Shown: positions 14,101 to 25,843, numbered from the stretch's first letter. The stretch: 64,000 bases of DNA from Dryocosmus kuriphilus (GCA_038277395.1 CM076190.1:190342001-190406000); one strand, 5' to 3'. A program made the numbers and translations. The notes: generated by a model from the letters alone, not told the origin.

Positions 14101-16760
14101 ATTTTGTTGAAATTTTCTTTTTTTTGAGAATATAACAACTTTTACTAAAAGATCACGTTTTTTGTTAGAAATTAAATTTTTTTAAATTAAAAATTCAACT
14201 ATTTTGATGGAAATATATTTTGTTGTTGTTGAAAATTTAACTTTTTTTTGTAAATTCAATGATTTTTTTTAAAATTCATTTTTAGTTTAAAAATCGTATC
14301 TTACATAGTTTGTGGATTACCCCCTATATGAAAAAATAATTTTAAAAATATTATTTCATCCTTTGAGGTAAGAATTTATAGCGTTCTTTTTTCGCATTAA
14401 AATCGCATCATCGCATCATTAATAATAATAATATGATTTTCATGAAAAAAAAACGCTAATTCTGCATAAATATGGTAAAATTTATACATTTCACTAAAAA
14501 TGATGTTAAAAATTATTATTTCTTCGTATGAAATCAGCAGTAATAACTTTTCGTGCATTAAAATTCGCATAATCACATTTTAATGTAAAAGAAACGTTGT
14601 TAATTCAACAATAGAATAAAAGTATATATTCAGGTAAATTATACGTAAAAATAAAATTTGAAGTTTTAGAGTAATCTTTAAATTATCAAAAATGTTTTTT
14701 TTGTGTATGTCAAAATTCAAGATTTATGCGATCATACGGTATAAATACTTCAAAATTATTCATTATGGGGAATATTCTCTTTAGAAGAATTTTAAAGATT
14801 TTAAAAGATTCCACAAAGATTTCAAATATCTCGAAGATTTCGCAAAAATTTCAAGTGTCTCAAAAGTTTCAAAATATATCACAAACATTTAAAAGGTTTT
14901 AAAAGGCTTTAAAATATTTTGCAGATTTCACAAAGATATCAGATATTTCATAAAAATTTCAATAATTTGGAAAATACTTCAAAGAATCAATAGATTTCAT
15001 GTATATTTTAAGAAATTTAAAATATTTCAAAGACCTTTAATATTTCAAAAGTTGTCACAAAGAATTTAAAGAATTTAAATATGTAAAAATATTTCACAAG
15101 TATTTCAAGTTTTCAAAGTTCTAGAAAATTTCAAAAGACATTACAAGGTTTTTAAATGTTTCAAAGATTTCAAAAGCCTTCACAATGATTAAGAGAGCTT
15201 TCCAAAAGATTGCAATAGGTATCACAAACGTTCAAAGAATTTTGAAATGTTTGAAGATATTTTGCAAAAATTTCACAAAGGTTGCAAATATTTCAAGAAT
15301 ATCTTAAGAATCTCAAATATTTCAACAGATTTCAAAGTTTCACAAAGATTAAAAATATTTAATACAAATTTTAAATATTTCGAGAAGAATTCACATACTT
15401 AATACAGTTGACAAATATTTATTAACATTTTAAAATATTTCAAAGATCTCAAAGATTTCAACGATTTTAAAGGGTTTTAAAAGAATTTATCGATTTCACA
15501 AAGATTTCAAATAACTGAAAGATATAAGATTTCACAAAAATCTCAACGATTTCAAATATTTCAAGAGATTGTAAAGGTCTCACAAAGTTTTCAGAATATT
15601 TCAAAGTTCTCAAATATTTCAAAAGAAAGATTTTACAAAGATTTCAAAATGTCATAAGACCCTTAAATACCTCACATACATTTCAAATGTTTCACAAGAA
15701 GGTCATAAAAAAGGTTTCAAATAATTTATAAATATTTCAAAAGATTTTAAGGTTCTTTAAGGTTTCTAAAGATATCAAAAAGTTTTTAATAATTTTAAAA
15801 GATTCCACATTGATTACAAGTGACTCAAAGATATCATATTTCATTTCAGAGATTTCAAAGACTTTAAAAGATATGGAAGGTTTCAAAAAGATTCCACAAT
15901 ATTTGAAATTTCTTAGAGATTTCAAAAGAAAGGTTTTGAAGACTTTAAAAGATTTTACAAAGCTTTAAAATACTTCAAGAGATTTTAAAGTTTCATAAGG
16001 ATTTCAAATAGTTGACAAATATTTCAAATATTTTATAAAAATTTCAAAGATTTCGAAAAGACCAAAAAGATTTGATAGATTACACAAAGATTTCGAAGGA
16101 TATCAAAAAGATTTCAAACATTTTAAAAGATTGCACAAAGATTTCAAAACATTTCAAAGTTTTTTAAGATTTCTAAAGAAAGATTTAAAATTTTTTTAAA
16201 GATTTTACAGGGATTTCATACATTTCAAAAATATTTTAAAGATCTCAAGTACTTACAGAGATTCTAAAGTTTTACAACGATTTCAAATATTTCATATAAT
16301 TTTTTAGTATTTCACAAACAATAAAAGTATTTCATAAAAATTGCAAATATTTCCAAAAGTCTTGAATGATATATAATAATCACCACTAAGATTTCAAAGG
16401 ACATCACAAAGATTTAAACATATTTCACGGATATATAAAAAATTTTACAAAGATCTCAAAGATTTCAAGTGATATCAAAATTTTTAAAACTTGTATACAT
16501 TCTCTAGAAGACATGAAGATTTTTGTTGGAAAATATTGATTTCGGGCGAAAACTTCTGACATACTCTCAAATTGATTAAATCTTACAAGTTTTCTAAATA
16601 TCCAGTGACTTTTTTTGGAAAAGGTTCAAACTTGTAAGATTTCTAAAAGAACTAATGATTTTTGCAGTAAAACGGCCTTTTAAGGCGAAAATTTCCTAGA
16701 GTAACCTCAAATAGTTGAAATTTGTAAGCTTTCTAAATGATCTAATGTTTTTGATAAAAA
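11151..16760. repeat. Macrosatellite unit 3
   Basis: Complete unit. It has the long GC-rich block (about 13255-13400), like unit 1. In small indels and substitutions it often agrees with unit 2 against unit 1, for example at the start of the unit and in the TTTCAAA block, so units 2 and 3 look like closer relatives. Confidence 0.9.
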
Positions 16761-19700
16761 GTATAGATTTCAGGTGAAAACTCCCAAAAATAAACTAAAA
16801 TTTATGAATCGGTTAATGTGAGTTTTTTACATGTCTTGAAATTCGTAGCGTATTATTTTTCTAAAAATAATTAGAAATGAGTAACTATAATTATTGTCCG
16901 TTTGTCAGTTGTCTCCTTGGCAGCTATTTTATCCGGCGGCGGATAATTTTTATCTTTGCGTGGATTGAAACGGTGAAGTACATCTATCAGATTAAAGGAT
17001 AGAAGAAGATAGATGGTATTTTCCATTTTTATAAATCTTTATTTCAATTTTTCTTGACCAATCTTAGGCAAAAATGAGAAATATAAAAAACATGTGTTTT
17101 TTTTGGGATCTACAAACATTTATTTATAACATTTTTCGATGAAATCAATACTTTCAGAGAAAAAATGAGAAAAAGCTATTTTTTTATATATCATATTTAT
17201 CGTGTGCGGTAGGTCTTAACGTTAACCGATTTAAGAAAGTTTTTTTTTAGAGAATTTTAATATGAAAATACATCTTTTCTCGTTGGTCCCAAATTGAAAA
17301 TCCCATTTCTTTGGTTTTTCGAACCGCCCTATTTTATCCCTTTTAAAAAAATTAAATCCTTTTTTTTTTTAATACCGTTGTTATAATCTTTAATATTTAA
17401 GAGCACGCACCTTTAGGATTTTCTTCTGAAAGTACTCTCGATTCGTTGGAGACTGCAGGAAGTGTGTCTATAAACAGAATATTTAATACATAAGAAGTTG
17501 AGTCAACGTTTCTAGTAGTATTGGGAAAGATTATGAAAGAGTGCGACAGTAAATGTTAATCTTTATACACACGGAATAAAATTTATAGCTTTGTTTTCGA
17601 AACAGTCAGCTCTATTTCCAAGTCATGCATTTTTATACCTTTGTGATTTCGTAAATTTCAAATGCTAAGAAACTACGCCTCTTCATTTTTTTATTTTTAA
17701 GTTTTAACCTTTGTTCATTTTTATGAAAAGATATTGCTTTAAATTCTCTTTTATTTAAAAAAAATTGTTTAGATGACCCAGTAGTCTTTCTGGGTTTGAA
17801 AATGAATTTTCTTAGCTTTGAATTGAAAGAATTCAAATTTTATTCTAAAAAAATCTCCTACGCCTTGAACGGATTTTGTTATTTATTAGATAATGAGTGA
17901 TAAATTTTACAAAACAAACACAAAAAAATTCGAAATTATTATCGAGCTTAGAATATAAGAATTTGTAATCTCATTGCAATGGTCTCAAATGTCCCCAAAA
18001 AAATTTTTTATTTGAGTGATAGGCACAGGATTTCTTCTACAATATAAAGAGAATATTTTCCATTAAAAATAAATAAAAATTAATTATAACGGGTGATAGA
18101 AGAAATCTTGAATTTTGCAGTAAGATTTTATTGATTCTTTAATTGCTTAAATGAAGGCTTAATATGTGATATACACGCGGAAAAAAGAGTGTTTGAGTAA
18201 ATGGCAGTAATAGACATTTTTGTTGCAAAAATCAATATAAATGTTAAAAACTGTGAATTCTTATAAGATGGATATTAGAAACTGACAATACTTCAGACAA
18301 TTTCTTTAAAGTATTCAGAGGAGTTGAAAAGCATGAAATGTACTTTATCAGAACTCAATGATAACTGTTTTTACGATTTTTAAATAAAATCCGAAATATA
18401 CAATTATTCTAAAAAATCACCGTGGACCAATCACCGCTTGGCCCCAAAGCTCGCACTTGCCGATAATGATACATTTTGCGTCCTTCGAGTATAATGTACT
18501 ATTACCCTATCTTTGAAATAATAACGTTTTTTTTTTAATTAAATTCGCATAATTATTAATTATGCGATTTTAGTGTCGCAACGTTATTAATTCTGACTAC
18601 AGAAGGAGAAATAATATTTTCTTTATCGTTGTTACATGTTGTGTATGTAAGTTTACCCTGCTATTGATTTAATAACGTTTTTGGCATCAAAATCGCATCG
18701 TTATTAACGATCGGATTTTAATGCAGGAAAACGTTATTAATTCTATTTCAGAAGAAGAGATGATAATATTTTCTTAGTATTTTTACATCTAATGTATATA
18801 TAATTAGTCACTATTGTTGAATTAATAACGTTTTCTGCATTAAAATGTTATTCATTATGGCTTCAGAGGAAAAATATTATCTTTTAGTTATTTTTATATG
18901 TAATGTATAATATATAAGTTTGCACTATTTTTCAGTTAATAACGTTTTTTGAATTAAAATCGCATAATTATTGATAACGTGATTTTAGCTTAAGGAAATC
19001 TGCCTACTTCTTTCGCACATTCTCATCACGCGCTTCGCGCTCCGATATATTTGAACCTCGCGTTTCGCGCTCGGATGTTTTTGGTGCTCGCACTTCGTGC
19101 TCCGTTTTCGTTACTTGAGGCTTAAACTTTCAAAACACGTGCTTTTAATGAAATTATTCAATTGAATTTGATTAAAAATTACAAAAAAAAATATTTTACT
19201 TAAGGCTCTATCGGCTTTCCCGCTTATTGTGCGCACCCAGGTTTTAGTACGTTGATGTGCACTCAGTGTACCCAGGTACCCACCTCTACTTTTTGAGTGA
19301 GAATGTGAATGGACATTCAAGATTGATTCAATTTATAAATTAAACATAAATAAAAAGTATTTGACGTATTACCAAGTTGTATAGTACAATTCAGTTGCTA
19401 CAAAGAGAAATCGCGGAGTATTAAAAATATTTATTCATTATAATTATCACTATCATACATATTCAAGTATCTTGCTTGACATTTTAGCTGTTACATATTT
19501 TGTTACATGGTTGGATATTCCTTTTATTTTTGAAAATGCCTGTTGACATACTTCTGCTTGGCTGAGAATCAATTTTCTTTGTTGAAAATTGGTTTCTCTT
19601 GTGTGCATATTCGACTGTTTTAATGGCAATTTTTTTCGGGTAGAGAATTTAACGGCTGTTGGTTGAAAAATAATTTTGTTTAAAATTTAAGTTAACTATA

Positions 19701-20470
19701 AAATTTTCGTTTGAGAATTCATCTTTCTTAGTAGAAAATTCGATCCTTTTGTTAAAAATTCATATACTTTCTTACTTAAAGATTAGCCTATTTTGTTGAA
19801 ATTTTCTTTTTTTTGAGAATATAACAACTTTTACTAAAAGATCACGTTTTTTGTTAGAAACTAAATTTTTTAAAATTAAGAATTCAACTATTTTGATGGA
19901 AACATATTTTTTTGTTGTTGAAAATTTAACTTTTTTTTGTAAATTCAATGATTTTTTTTAAAATTCATTTTTAGTTTAAAAATCGTATCTTACATAGTTT
20001 GTGGATTACCCCCTATATGAAAAAATAATTTTAAAAATATTATTTCATCCTTTGAGGTAAGAATTTATAGCGTTCTTTTTTCGCATTAAAATCGCATCAT
20101 CGCATCATTAATAATAATAATATGATTTTCATGAAAAAAAAGCTAGTTCTGCAAAAATATGGTAAAATTTATACATTTCACTAAAAATGATTTTAAAAAT
20201 TATTATTTTTTCGTATGAAATCAGAAGCAATAACTTTTCGTGCATTAGAATTCGCATAATCACATTTTAATGTAAAAGAAACGTTGTTAATTCAACAATA
20301 GAATAAAAGTATATATTCAGGTAAATTATAGGTAAAAATAAAATTTGAAGTTTTAGAGTTATCTTTAAATTATCAAAAATGTTTTTTTTGTGTATGTCAA
20401 AATTCAAGATTTATGCGATCATACGGTATAAATACTTCAAAATTATTCATTATGGGGAATATTCTCTTTA
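16761..20470. repeat. Macrosatellite unit 4, truncated
   Basis: This copy ends at the 12-bp site atattctcttta, where Penelope-like element A begins. It lacks about 57 bp of the GC block, as unit 2 does, and has a short deletion near 17005. It also carries an extra hairpin subrepeat of about 130 bp (about 18595-18725) not found in the other three copies. The TTTCAAA block that follows in the other units is absent. Confidence 0.9.
20459..20470. repeat. Left target-site duplication of Penelope-like element A
   Basis: The 12 bases atattctcttta occur here and again at 27525-27536, immediately outside the element. The match is perfect. Confidence 0.85.
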
Positions 20471-20537
20471 GAATTGGCTTGAATTATTCAAATGCTCCAA
20501 AAAATTCAAACTGTTCTCTCCTCGATCGTTTTCCTAT

Positions 20538-21242
20538 TTAGGAAAATCCAAGATTCAGAAATTGCTTCGGCCTTACGATCATATAAGATGTATACAATAA
20601 AAAACAAGAAATACTTTTTTTTTCTAAATTCATCTTTAATTTCTTTAGGTTTCCAAATCCAAATACAAATGAGACGTTTCGATCCCCAATCTGGGGGTCT
20701 TCATCAAGTCGCTTTAAGTTACAATCTATTAAAAAATTAAAATTATACAGAACAAAAAAGTTTTTCGTCGTATATCAAGATCAAAAATTATAGAATAAAA
20801 GGAACCATTGAATGCAACCTGAAATACGAAATCACACCTACTTTGATTTTCGATAAAATACGTCATTGTGATAAAAGGTAATTTTATTTATACCCTCATA
20901 AGAAATGGACAGGGAACCAATATTATATCAAAAAATTACATTTTGTGGAAATGAAGTTGATAAAAAAACATATTCGTTCAAAAAAATGTAAGTGATTAGG
21001 ACGGGTGACAAGCACTTAAAATAAAACTTTTAGGTTAGGAACGATAATTAGTAACCAAAGATGGTCTGTATAAAAGGTAACAACATGTTAGTAACCTGTT
21101 GGTGTCATTCTTAGGGATTCAATTACAGATGATTTTGCGCGCTAAAGGTAGTTGGAATTTTAAAAAAATTTCTTTTTTCATTAGAAGAAAGAAATAAAAG
21201 ACAATTTAATTTATAATACTTTCGTAAACTTTATTAATATTT
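20538..21242 (+). repeat. Left arm of the outer inverted repeat (element A)
   Basis: About 700 bp that reappear inverted at 26828-27519, diverged by small indels and substitutions. Matching landmarks include the gcgcgc-containing motif at about 21136/26935 and the cgggtgacaagcactt segment at about 21002/27068. It starts just downstream of the endonuclease stop, so it is the 3' untranslated part of element A. An 82-codon frame at 20492-20740 lies within it and is not conserved as a frame in the other arm. Confidence 0.85.
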
Positions 21243-21261
21243 AAAATTTCTGTTTAAAGAT

Positions 21262-21582
21262 TTATAGAATTTGTATGTATTTTTTGATAAAGATTGATTC
21301 TAAAATTCTTCTCATTTCTCTATTTTTTTCTCTAGATAAAACATTAATATTTTCAAAATTCGAATCAAACGGATGATCGAATTTCCATGAATGTTGAGAT
21401 AAACCTGTGCTTAAATTTCCGATCCTGCAATCTCTTTTATGTTCAGCTATTCTTATTTTTAATATCCTACCTGTCGCACCAATATAAACCTTGTTGCAAA
21501 CTAAACATTTTATTAAGTACACTACCTTAGTTAAATTTTCAGTTTTTTCTAAGTCCTTTTTATTATAAATAAGGTTTCCCAA
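21262..21582 (-). CDS. GIY-YIG endonuclease domain of Penelope-like element A
   Basis: This is the C-terminal endonuclease that Penelope-like elements use to nick the target for target-primed insertion. The frame shows the GIY-YIG core as VVYLIKC...KVYIGATGR, then the usual R..EH, the H...F downstream segment and a C-terminal E..FI..K helix, all in the family order. There is no stop inside 21262-21582. The true frame starts upstream: reading back through 21601, across element B, it joins the A linker at 26425 and beyond. In isolation it has no start of its own, so it is an exon-like fragment of a split polyprotein, and its nuclease could only be made as a separate small protein, if at all. 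Confidence 0.9.
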   Translation of the reverse strand: MGNLIYNKKDLEKTENLTKVVYLIKCLVCNKVYIGATGRILKIRIAEHKRDCRIGNLSTGLSQHSWKFDHPFDSNFENINVLSREKNREMRRILESIFIKKYIQIL

Positions 21583-21601
21583 ATTGTGATCATTTTTAAA
21601 G

Positions 21602-21614
21602 TAAGTATTTATAT
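21602..21614. repeat. Target-site duplication of Penelope-like element B (left)
   Basis: The 13 bases taagtatttatat are repeated exactly at 26412-26424. Removing 21615-26424 restores an open frame of element A, which supports this as the true boundary. Confidence 0.85.
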
Positions 21615-21667
21615 AATTGTTTAAACAAAGGATGTTGAACGTCTGAGTATAATATTATATGTAATGT

Positions 21668-21975
21668 AAGGGAAACATAGATAATAAGAAGACACATTTT
21701 TCTCAGACATTAATTTAGACTAGAATGTAAGATACAAAACTTACATGTATATCAATTTCGACGTTTCGAGTTCTAAATGAACTCTTCTTCAGGAATTAAA
21801 ATTATTCAACTTATATGGTACTTGATAAAACACATTAGGACCGTCATTCTATCATAGTCTCTGTTAAAATCCATGGAAATTCCGCTCTTCAAATTTAGGA
21901 ACAGCTGAAAAATTATCCAAAGTTTAATTTTTAATAAAATAAATTCTTATGATTAGAAAATCTGCAAACGAAAAT
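21668..21975 (+). repeat. Left arm of the inner inverted repeat (element B)
   Basis: About 308 bp that recur inverted at 26095-26403, including the ttcctgaagaggagttc-type segment and the atttccatggattttaac segment. They lie downstream of the endonuclease remnant, so they are the 3' end of B repeated in inverse orientation at its 5' end. Confidence 0.85.
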
Positions 21976-22152
21976 TTACCTTGTAGGTCAAAACAGATGT
22001 GTTGATCAAAATAAACTTCAAAACAAATGTGAAGTTTACGTGTGACCCATGGTCTAAAAATAAAAATAATTTGTGACCAAAAAATAATATGTAAAAAGGA
22101 TAAGAGATGAAAAGACAATAAATTGTGTGTAAAAATATTTAAAATTTAAAAT

Positions 22153-22400
22153 TTATGAATGAAAAGTTGGTGAACAATTATATGAGAGAATCCAACATGA
22201 AATTATATGTTGGATTGAATTTTCTAAATCTGTAATTAAGTTCAGTGCGTTATTAAGATCTTTTTTAATGTAAAACGTTTCAGCGACAATTCTCTTATAA
22301 TAATTTGGTTCTCTATGAATGCATTCTACTATATGCCATCCCAATTAAAATCATGGTTAAATTCAAGTCTATGTTTTGTAATCACGTTATGGTACTTTGG
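22153..22400 (-). pseudogene. Endonuclease C-terminal remnant of element B
   Basis: The frame reads a HRLEFNHDFNWD stretch followed by EPNYYKR..AETFYIKK, the usual end of the Penelope GIY-YIG domain (H..F.W, then E..Y.KR...E...I). The N-terminal GIY...YIG part that should precede it is missing: the linker ends at about 22409 and the frame resumes almost at once in the downstream half. The nuclease is therefore dead. Confidence 0.8.
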
Positions 22401-22408
22401 ATTCAAAT

Positions 22409-23446
22409 TCAAATTTCTCTTATCCTGAAACGACATTTAATATTAAACTCAGCTAAGATTTTTTTGATACTGTAGGAAAGTTTCTCATGAAATGTAATTG
22501 AAATCGTTCGTGTAAAATCAAAATTATTATCAGAATTGTAGTGTATAGTCTCTCTTTGGTTATTACGTTTATTTTGCAGTTGAAAAAATCTGTTCTTTAT
22601 GTGTTTTTCAATAAACCAAATAGGATAATTATTTAATTTTAAATGTTGTTTTCTAATATTAAGGTTATGAAAGTGAAAAGATTCATGTGAAAGTAAAATA
22701 GCTGTACCTACTAAACTTTTTATAATAGCAATTTTTTGTTGAAAAGGGCGATTTGAAAGAAAGTTCAAAAATCTACCTGAGTAAATGTTTTTCTTTCTAT
22801 ACTAATGTGTGATTAAGTTACCTGTTTTAGTTCTAATAATGTTAGTATTTAAGAAAGGTAAAGATTTGTTTTCTTCCATTTCATGTAAACTTCAATCTAG
22901 GATGATATGAATTGAACTCTTCCAGAATCTGACGCAGTTTATTATTTGGAATTATACGAAAGGTGTCATCAACATAAAGTAAATATGTGTGTATGTGAAA
23001 ATGTAATCTTGAAAAAATTGATTGTTCCAAATCTTGCATTACTATGTCAGCTAAAATAGGGGAAATGGGAGAACCCATGGGAGTGCCATATTTTTGTCTA
23101 TAAAATTCTTGATCAAATTGGAAAACTGTTTGATTTATAAGAAATTCAATGTCTTTTATGAATTCATCTTGTGGAAACTTTGTTTTGCTTTTAGTATTAT
23201 TCCATCTATTATTTATTCCATTTATTACCAATTCAATTGGAATGTTAGTAAAAAGTGACGAAACATCCAAAGATACCATAATGTGATCATCCGGAATCTT
23301 CTTACTGATAATTATATCTCTAAAAACAAAAGAATGTTTAAACCTGTGAAGCAGGAATTTGTAAGGGATTTTTAGGAATGATATTAAAAAACTTAGCCAT
23401 AGCATAAGTTGGAGAATTAATTAGAGAAACTACCGGTCTCAACGGA
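22409..23446 (-). pseudogene. Reverse transcriptase palm/thumb and linker of element B
   Basis: The open part 23405-22881 carries the Penelope reverse transcriptase signature: motif A as MVSLDVSSLFTNIP, motif B as YGTPMGSPISPILAD..MQDLE, and the catalytic motif C as LLYVDD. At the 5' edge the frame reads PLRPVVS..NSPTYAM, the block that follows YGLPKIHK in the family. Downstream (22860-22409) the frame shifts but continues with LPFL, a YRK..GRFLNF.S segment and the linker ending in L..NNYP. The catalytic aspartates are present. Frameshifts around 22790-22880 and loss of a few codons next to the mariner break the gene. Confidence 0.9.
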
Positions 23447-23477
23447 CCAGGGGTGTTAGTTGAAGTTTGACGGTTTT
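23447..23477 (+). repeat. Mariner left terminal inverted repeat
   Basis: Starts ccaggggtgttagttgaagt and matches the reverse complement of 24709-24739 at 29 of 31 bases. Confidence 0.9.
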
Positions 23478-23619
23478 ACTCACAGATGTCGCTAGACGTA
23501 TGTATACATTTCTATGATTTGTCATCTATGTCATATTTTTTCTATGGACAATAGCGTTCAAAAATACACAATTACATTCTGACAAAATAATAGCATCATA
23601 GTTGTTTACCTCAGTGAAT

Positions 23620-24662
23620 ATGTCGAGTTTCGTTCCAAGTAAATCGCATTTGCGGCATTCGTTGCTTTTCTTATTTCATCAAAAGAAAAAAGCAGTTGAA
23701 GCTCATCGATTGCTGGCAGAAACTTATGGTGAACATGCTCCAGTGATTAGAACATGTGAGACATGGTTTAGTCAATTTAAAAGTGGAGATTTCGATTTAA
23801 TAGACAATGAATATCCTGGTGCAGCGAAAAAGCTCGAAGACGAGGAATTGCAGGCATTATTGGATGAAGACCCAACCCAATCGCAACAACAATTGGCACA
23901 AACACTAAATGTGACCCGAGGAGTAATTTACCAATGTTTAAAAGCCATGGGAAAAATCCAAAAGTATGGAAAATGGGTACCACACAAAACTGAACGATAG
24001 ACAAATGGAAAATCGAAAAACCATTTCTGAAATTCTGCTTCAACGGTTCGAAAGGAAATCTTTTCTGCATCGAATTGTCACGGGGGACGAAAAATGGATT
24101 TATTTCGAGAACCCGAAGCGGAAAAAATCATGGCTTTCACCTGGTGAGGTTGGCCCATCGACTCCAAGGTCAAATCGCTTTGGCCGTAAGGCAATGCTCT
24201 GTGTTTGGTGGGACCAGTGTGGTGTGGTGTACTTCGAGTTATTAAAACCTGGTGACACGGTGAATACGGGTCGCTACCGACAACAGATTATCAATTTGAA
24301 TCATGCGTTGATCGAAAAAAAAACGGCCGGAATGGGCCCGAAGACATGGCAAAGTTATCCTACAACATGACAACGCACCGTCTCATACCACTAAACTGGT
24401 GAAGAACATATTACAAGCATTTAATTGGAAAATATTATCGCACCCGCCGTACTCTCCAGACCTCGCCCCGTCCGACTATCACCTTTTCGCATCAATGGGA
24501 CACTCACTCGCAGAGCAGCGCTTCGCCAATTTTGAAGAAATCGAAAAATGGCTCGTCGAATGGTTTGCCTCGGAAGAGAAAAAGTTCTTTTGGAATTGCA
24601 TCCATGATTTGCCTGAAAGATGGGCAAAATGTGTACAATCCAATGGTCAATACCTTGAATAA
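23620..24662 (+). pseudogene. Mariner transposase, two frameshifts
   Basis: This would encode a cut-and-paste transposase of about 345 residues. The ATG at 23620 opens MSSFVPSK, as in Mos1. An N-terminal helix-turn-helix region follows, then WVPH...L.DRQM, FLHRIVTGDEKW with the first catalytic Asp (about 24090), DNAPSH with the second (about 24370) and SPDLAPSDYHLF with the third (about 24475), giving the mariner DD34D triad. It ends at TAA 24660-24662, in the place expected of a full-length gene. Two frameshifts break it: one near 23985-23995 between WVPHK and the LNDRQM segment, the other in the A9 run near 24316-24325. Resemblance to Mos1 is strong throughout. It cannot make active enzyme as it stands. 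Confidence 0.93.
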
Positions 24663-24708
24663 AAATTTTTTGAGATTCCCATGAGAATGAAGTGTTTTCT
24701 TTATTGAA

Positions 24709-24739
24709 AAAACCGGCAAACTTCAACTAACACCCTTGG
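24709..24739 (-). repeat. Mariner right terminal inverted repeat
   Basis: Reverse complement begins ccaagggtgttagttgaagt; it is followed directly by the target TA at 24740-24741. Confidence 0.9.
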
Positions 24740-25040
24740 TATTTTAGGTAATCCATAAATTCGAGGAATGTTAGTATTATCAACCAAATTGTCTTTTCTT
24801 TTTGTGTTCTGACCCAGAAAGCCTTTGATTTTCCAATAGTCCATAGTTTTAAATACTTCTTTTTTAATATTTTTTTAACCGGATCGTATTTAACTTTTTC
24901 ATAGGTGGTATCATCATTAAGAAGATCTTTTATTTTTTTATTATAAGTTGCTCGATTTAAAATAAGAGTGATATTCCCTTTGTCTGCATGTGTTATTAAT
25001 AATCGTTTTTTATTTTTATTGATAAAAAGGTTTGTTTTTT
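24740..25040 (-). pseudogene. Reverse transcriptase N-terminal block of element B
   Basis: Minus-strand translation, in shifting frames, gives THADKGN..LILN, then a LL.DDTTYEKVKYDP segment and IPRIYGLPKI. These are the family's ADKG block and its (P)R.YGLPKIHK block upstream of RT motif A. One frameshift lies near 24865. The last bases before the mariner (24740-24741) belong to codons for KI, so the His-Lys that normally follow are lost at the insertion. Confidence 0.8.
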
Positions 25041-25843
25041 TTGATACTTTGTACCAATTGCTTTTCTAGGTCAGATCCAAATGGTTCCTTTTTAATGAAT
25101 TTACTACCAATATTTAAAATATGGTGTCTTAGTGCCTCACGATTATTTTCTTCATCAATTAATTCCATGTTGGATTCTATATCCTTTATAATATCAAAAA
25201 CAATGTTTTGTCTTTTTGTCAAAAACGAAGAACTAAATTTGTTACCTAATCTTAGAATATCATTAACTGAATCTCGAATCTGAATAGTACTAAAATTTTT
25301 GATGCAGGGATCAGAATTGTTGTTGTTATTGTTATCATTAATACTATGTTGATTCAAAACAGAATTATGTTCTTGTGATTTTAATTTCATTAAACTATCT
25401 AATTTCTTTTTTTTTAAACTCAATTGTTTCTTAGTAGAATTATATTGCAAATTTGAATTAATCTGGGGCTCAATAATATTGTCATATAATTCAGATGGAA
25501 GTGAATTCCTTAAAGTAATTTTTAGGTTATTAGAAATGTTTGAAAAATGATGAAGTTGCGAACGGCAATCTTTGATTTCACGATTCAGTAAACGACGTTT
25601 CAACGAAACAACTTCTTTATTTATATTATTATAATTAGATTTGTTGAAAAATTTTAAACGTTTTACATTGCATGTTGAATTCGAAATGTTTCTTGGAATC
25701 AGCTTAGATTTCTTACAATTTAACAAAAATATTTTCCTTGAATTACATTTTCTAATATCCCTGTTTATGTTAATAAACCTTTTGACATTTAAATATGAAT
25801 TATAAGAAAAAGTCGATTTTACAGACTCCAAAAACATTATCAT
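25016..25843 (-). pseudogene. N-terminal ORF of Penelope-like element B
   Basis: A 275-codon open frame rich in Asn, Lys and Ser, with a run of Asn residues near the middle. It contains a late stretch, ILRLGNKFS...(D)IIKDIES, typical of the region before the reverse transcriptase in Penelope-like elements, where a LG.KF motif is followed by a long helix. The function of this N-terminal region is not established for the family. It stops at 25016 by a frameshift relative to the ADKG block that follows, so it is part of the same broken polyprotein. The start at 25843 is the first Met of the open frame. Confidence 0.7.

Larger units (their letters stand above)
1..20470. repeat. 5.6-kb macrosatellite array, 3.7 copies, head to tail
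   Basis: The same landmark sequence (gtatagatttca) recurs at 1, 5601, 11151 and 16761, giving full units of 5600, 5550 and 5610 bp and a fourth copy that stops after about 3.7 kb at 20470. Copies match almost base for base over long stretches, with scattered substitutions and small indels; from the runs compared, identity looks well above 95 percent. No unit contains a convincing gene. In order each unit holds an AT-rich part without recognised features (0-1.3 kb), a hairpin cluster (1.7-2.1 kb), a GC-rich palindromic block (2.1-2.4 kb), AT-rich sequence, two more hairpins (3.2-3.45 kb), a 1.7-kb degenerate TTTCAAA block and about 90-bp subrepeats across the unit junction. The array enters the window from the left and its right end is cut by a Penelope-like insertion. 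Confidence 0.95.
23447..24739 (+). mobile_element. Mariner (mauritiana-type) transposon inside element B
   Basis: A 1293-bp element with 31-bp terminal inverted repeats (23447-23477 and 24709-24739) that differ at two positions. Its length is close to that of Drosophila Mos1 (1286 bp). The right end abuts TA (24740-24741), the dinucleotide mariners duplicate. The left end abuts GA, and reading element B across the site shows that several codons expected between YGLPKI and PLRPVVS are missing on the left. The left flank has thus been altered or lost since insertion. The transposase is on the plus strand, opposite to element B. Confidence 0.93.

Noticed and set aside
1..20470. CRISPR-like array
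   Set aside because: Repeat spacing and unit size are wrong, repeats are long and degenerate, there are no cas genes, and the context is eukaryotic.
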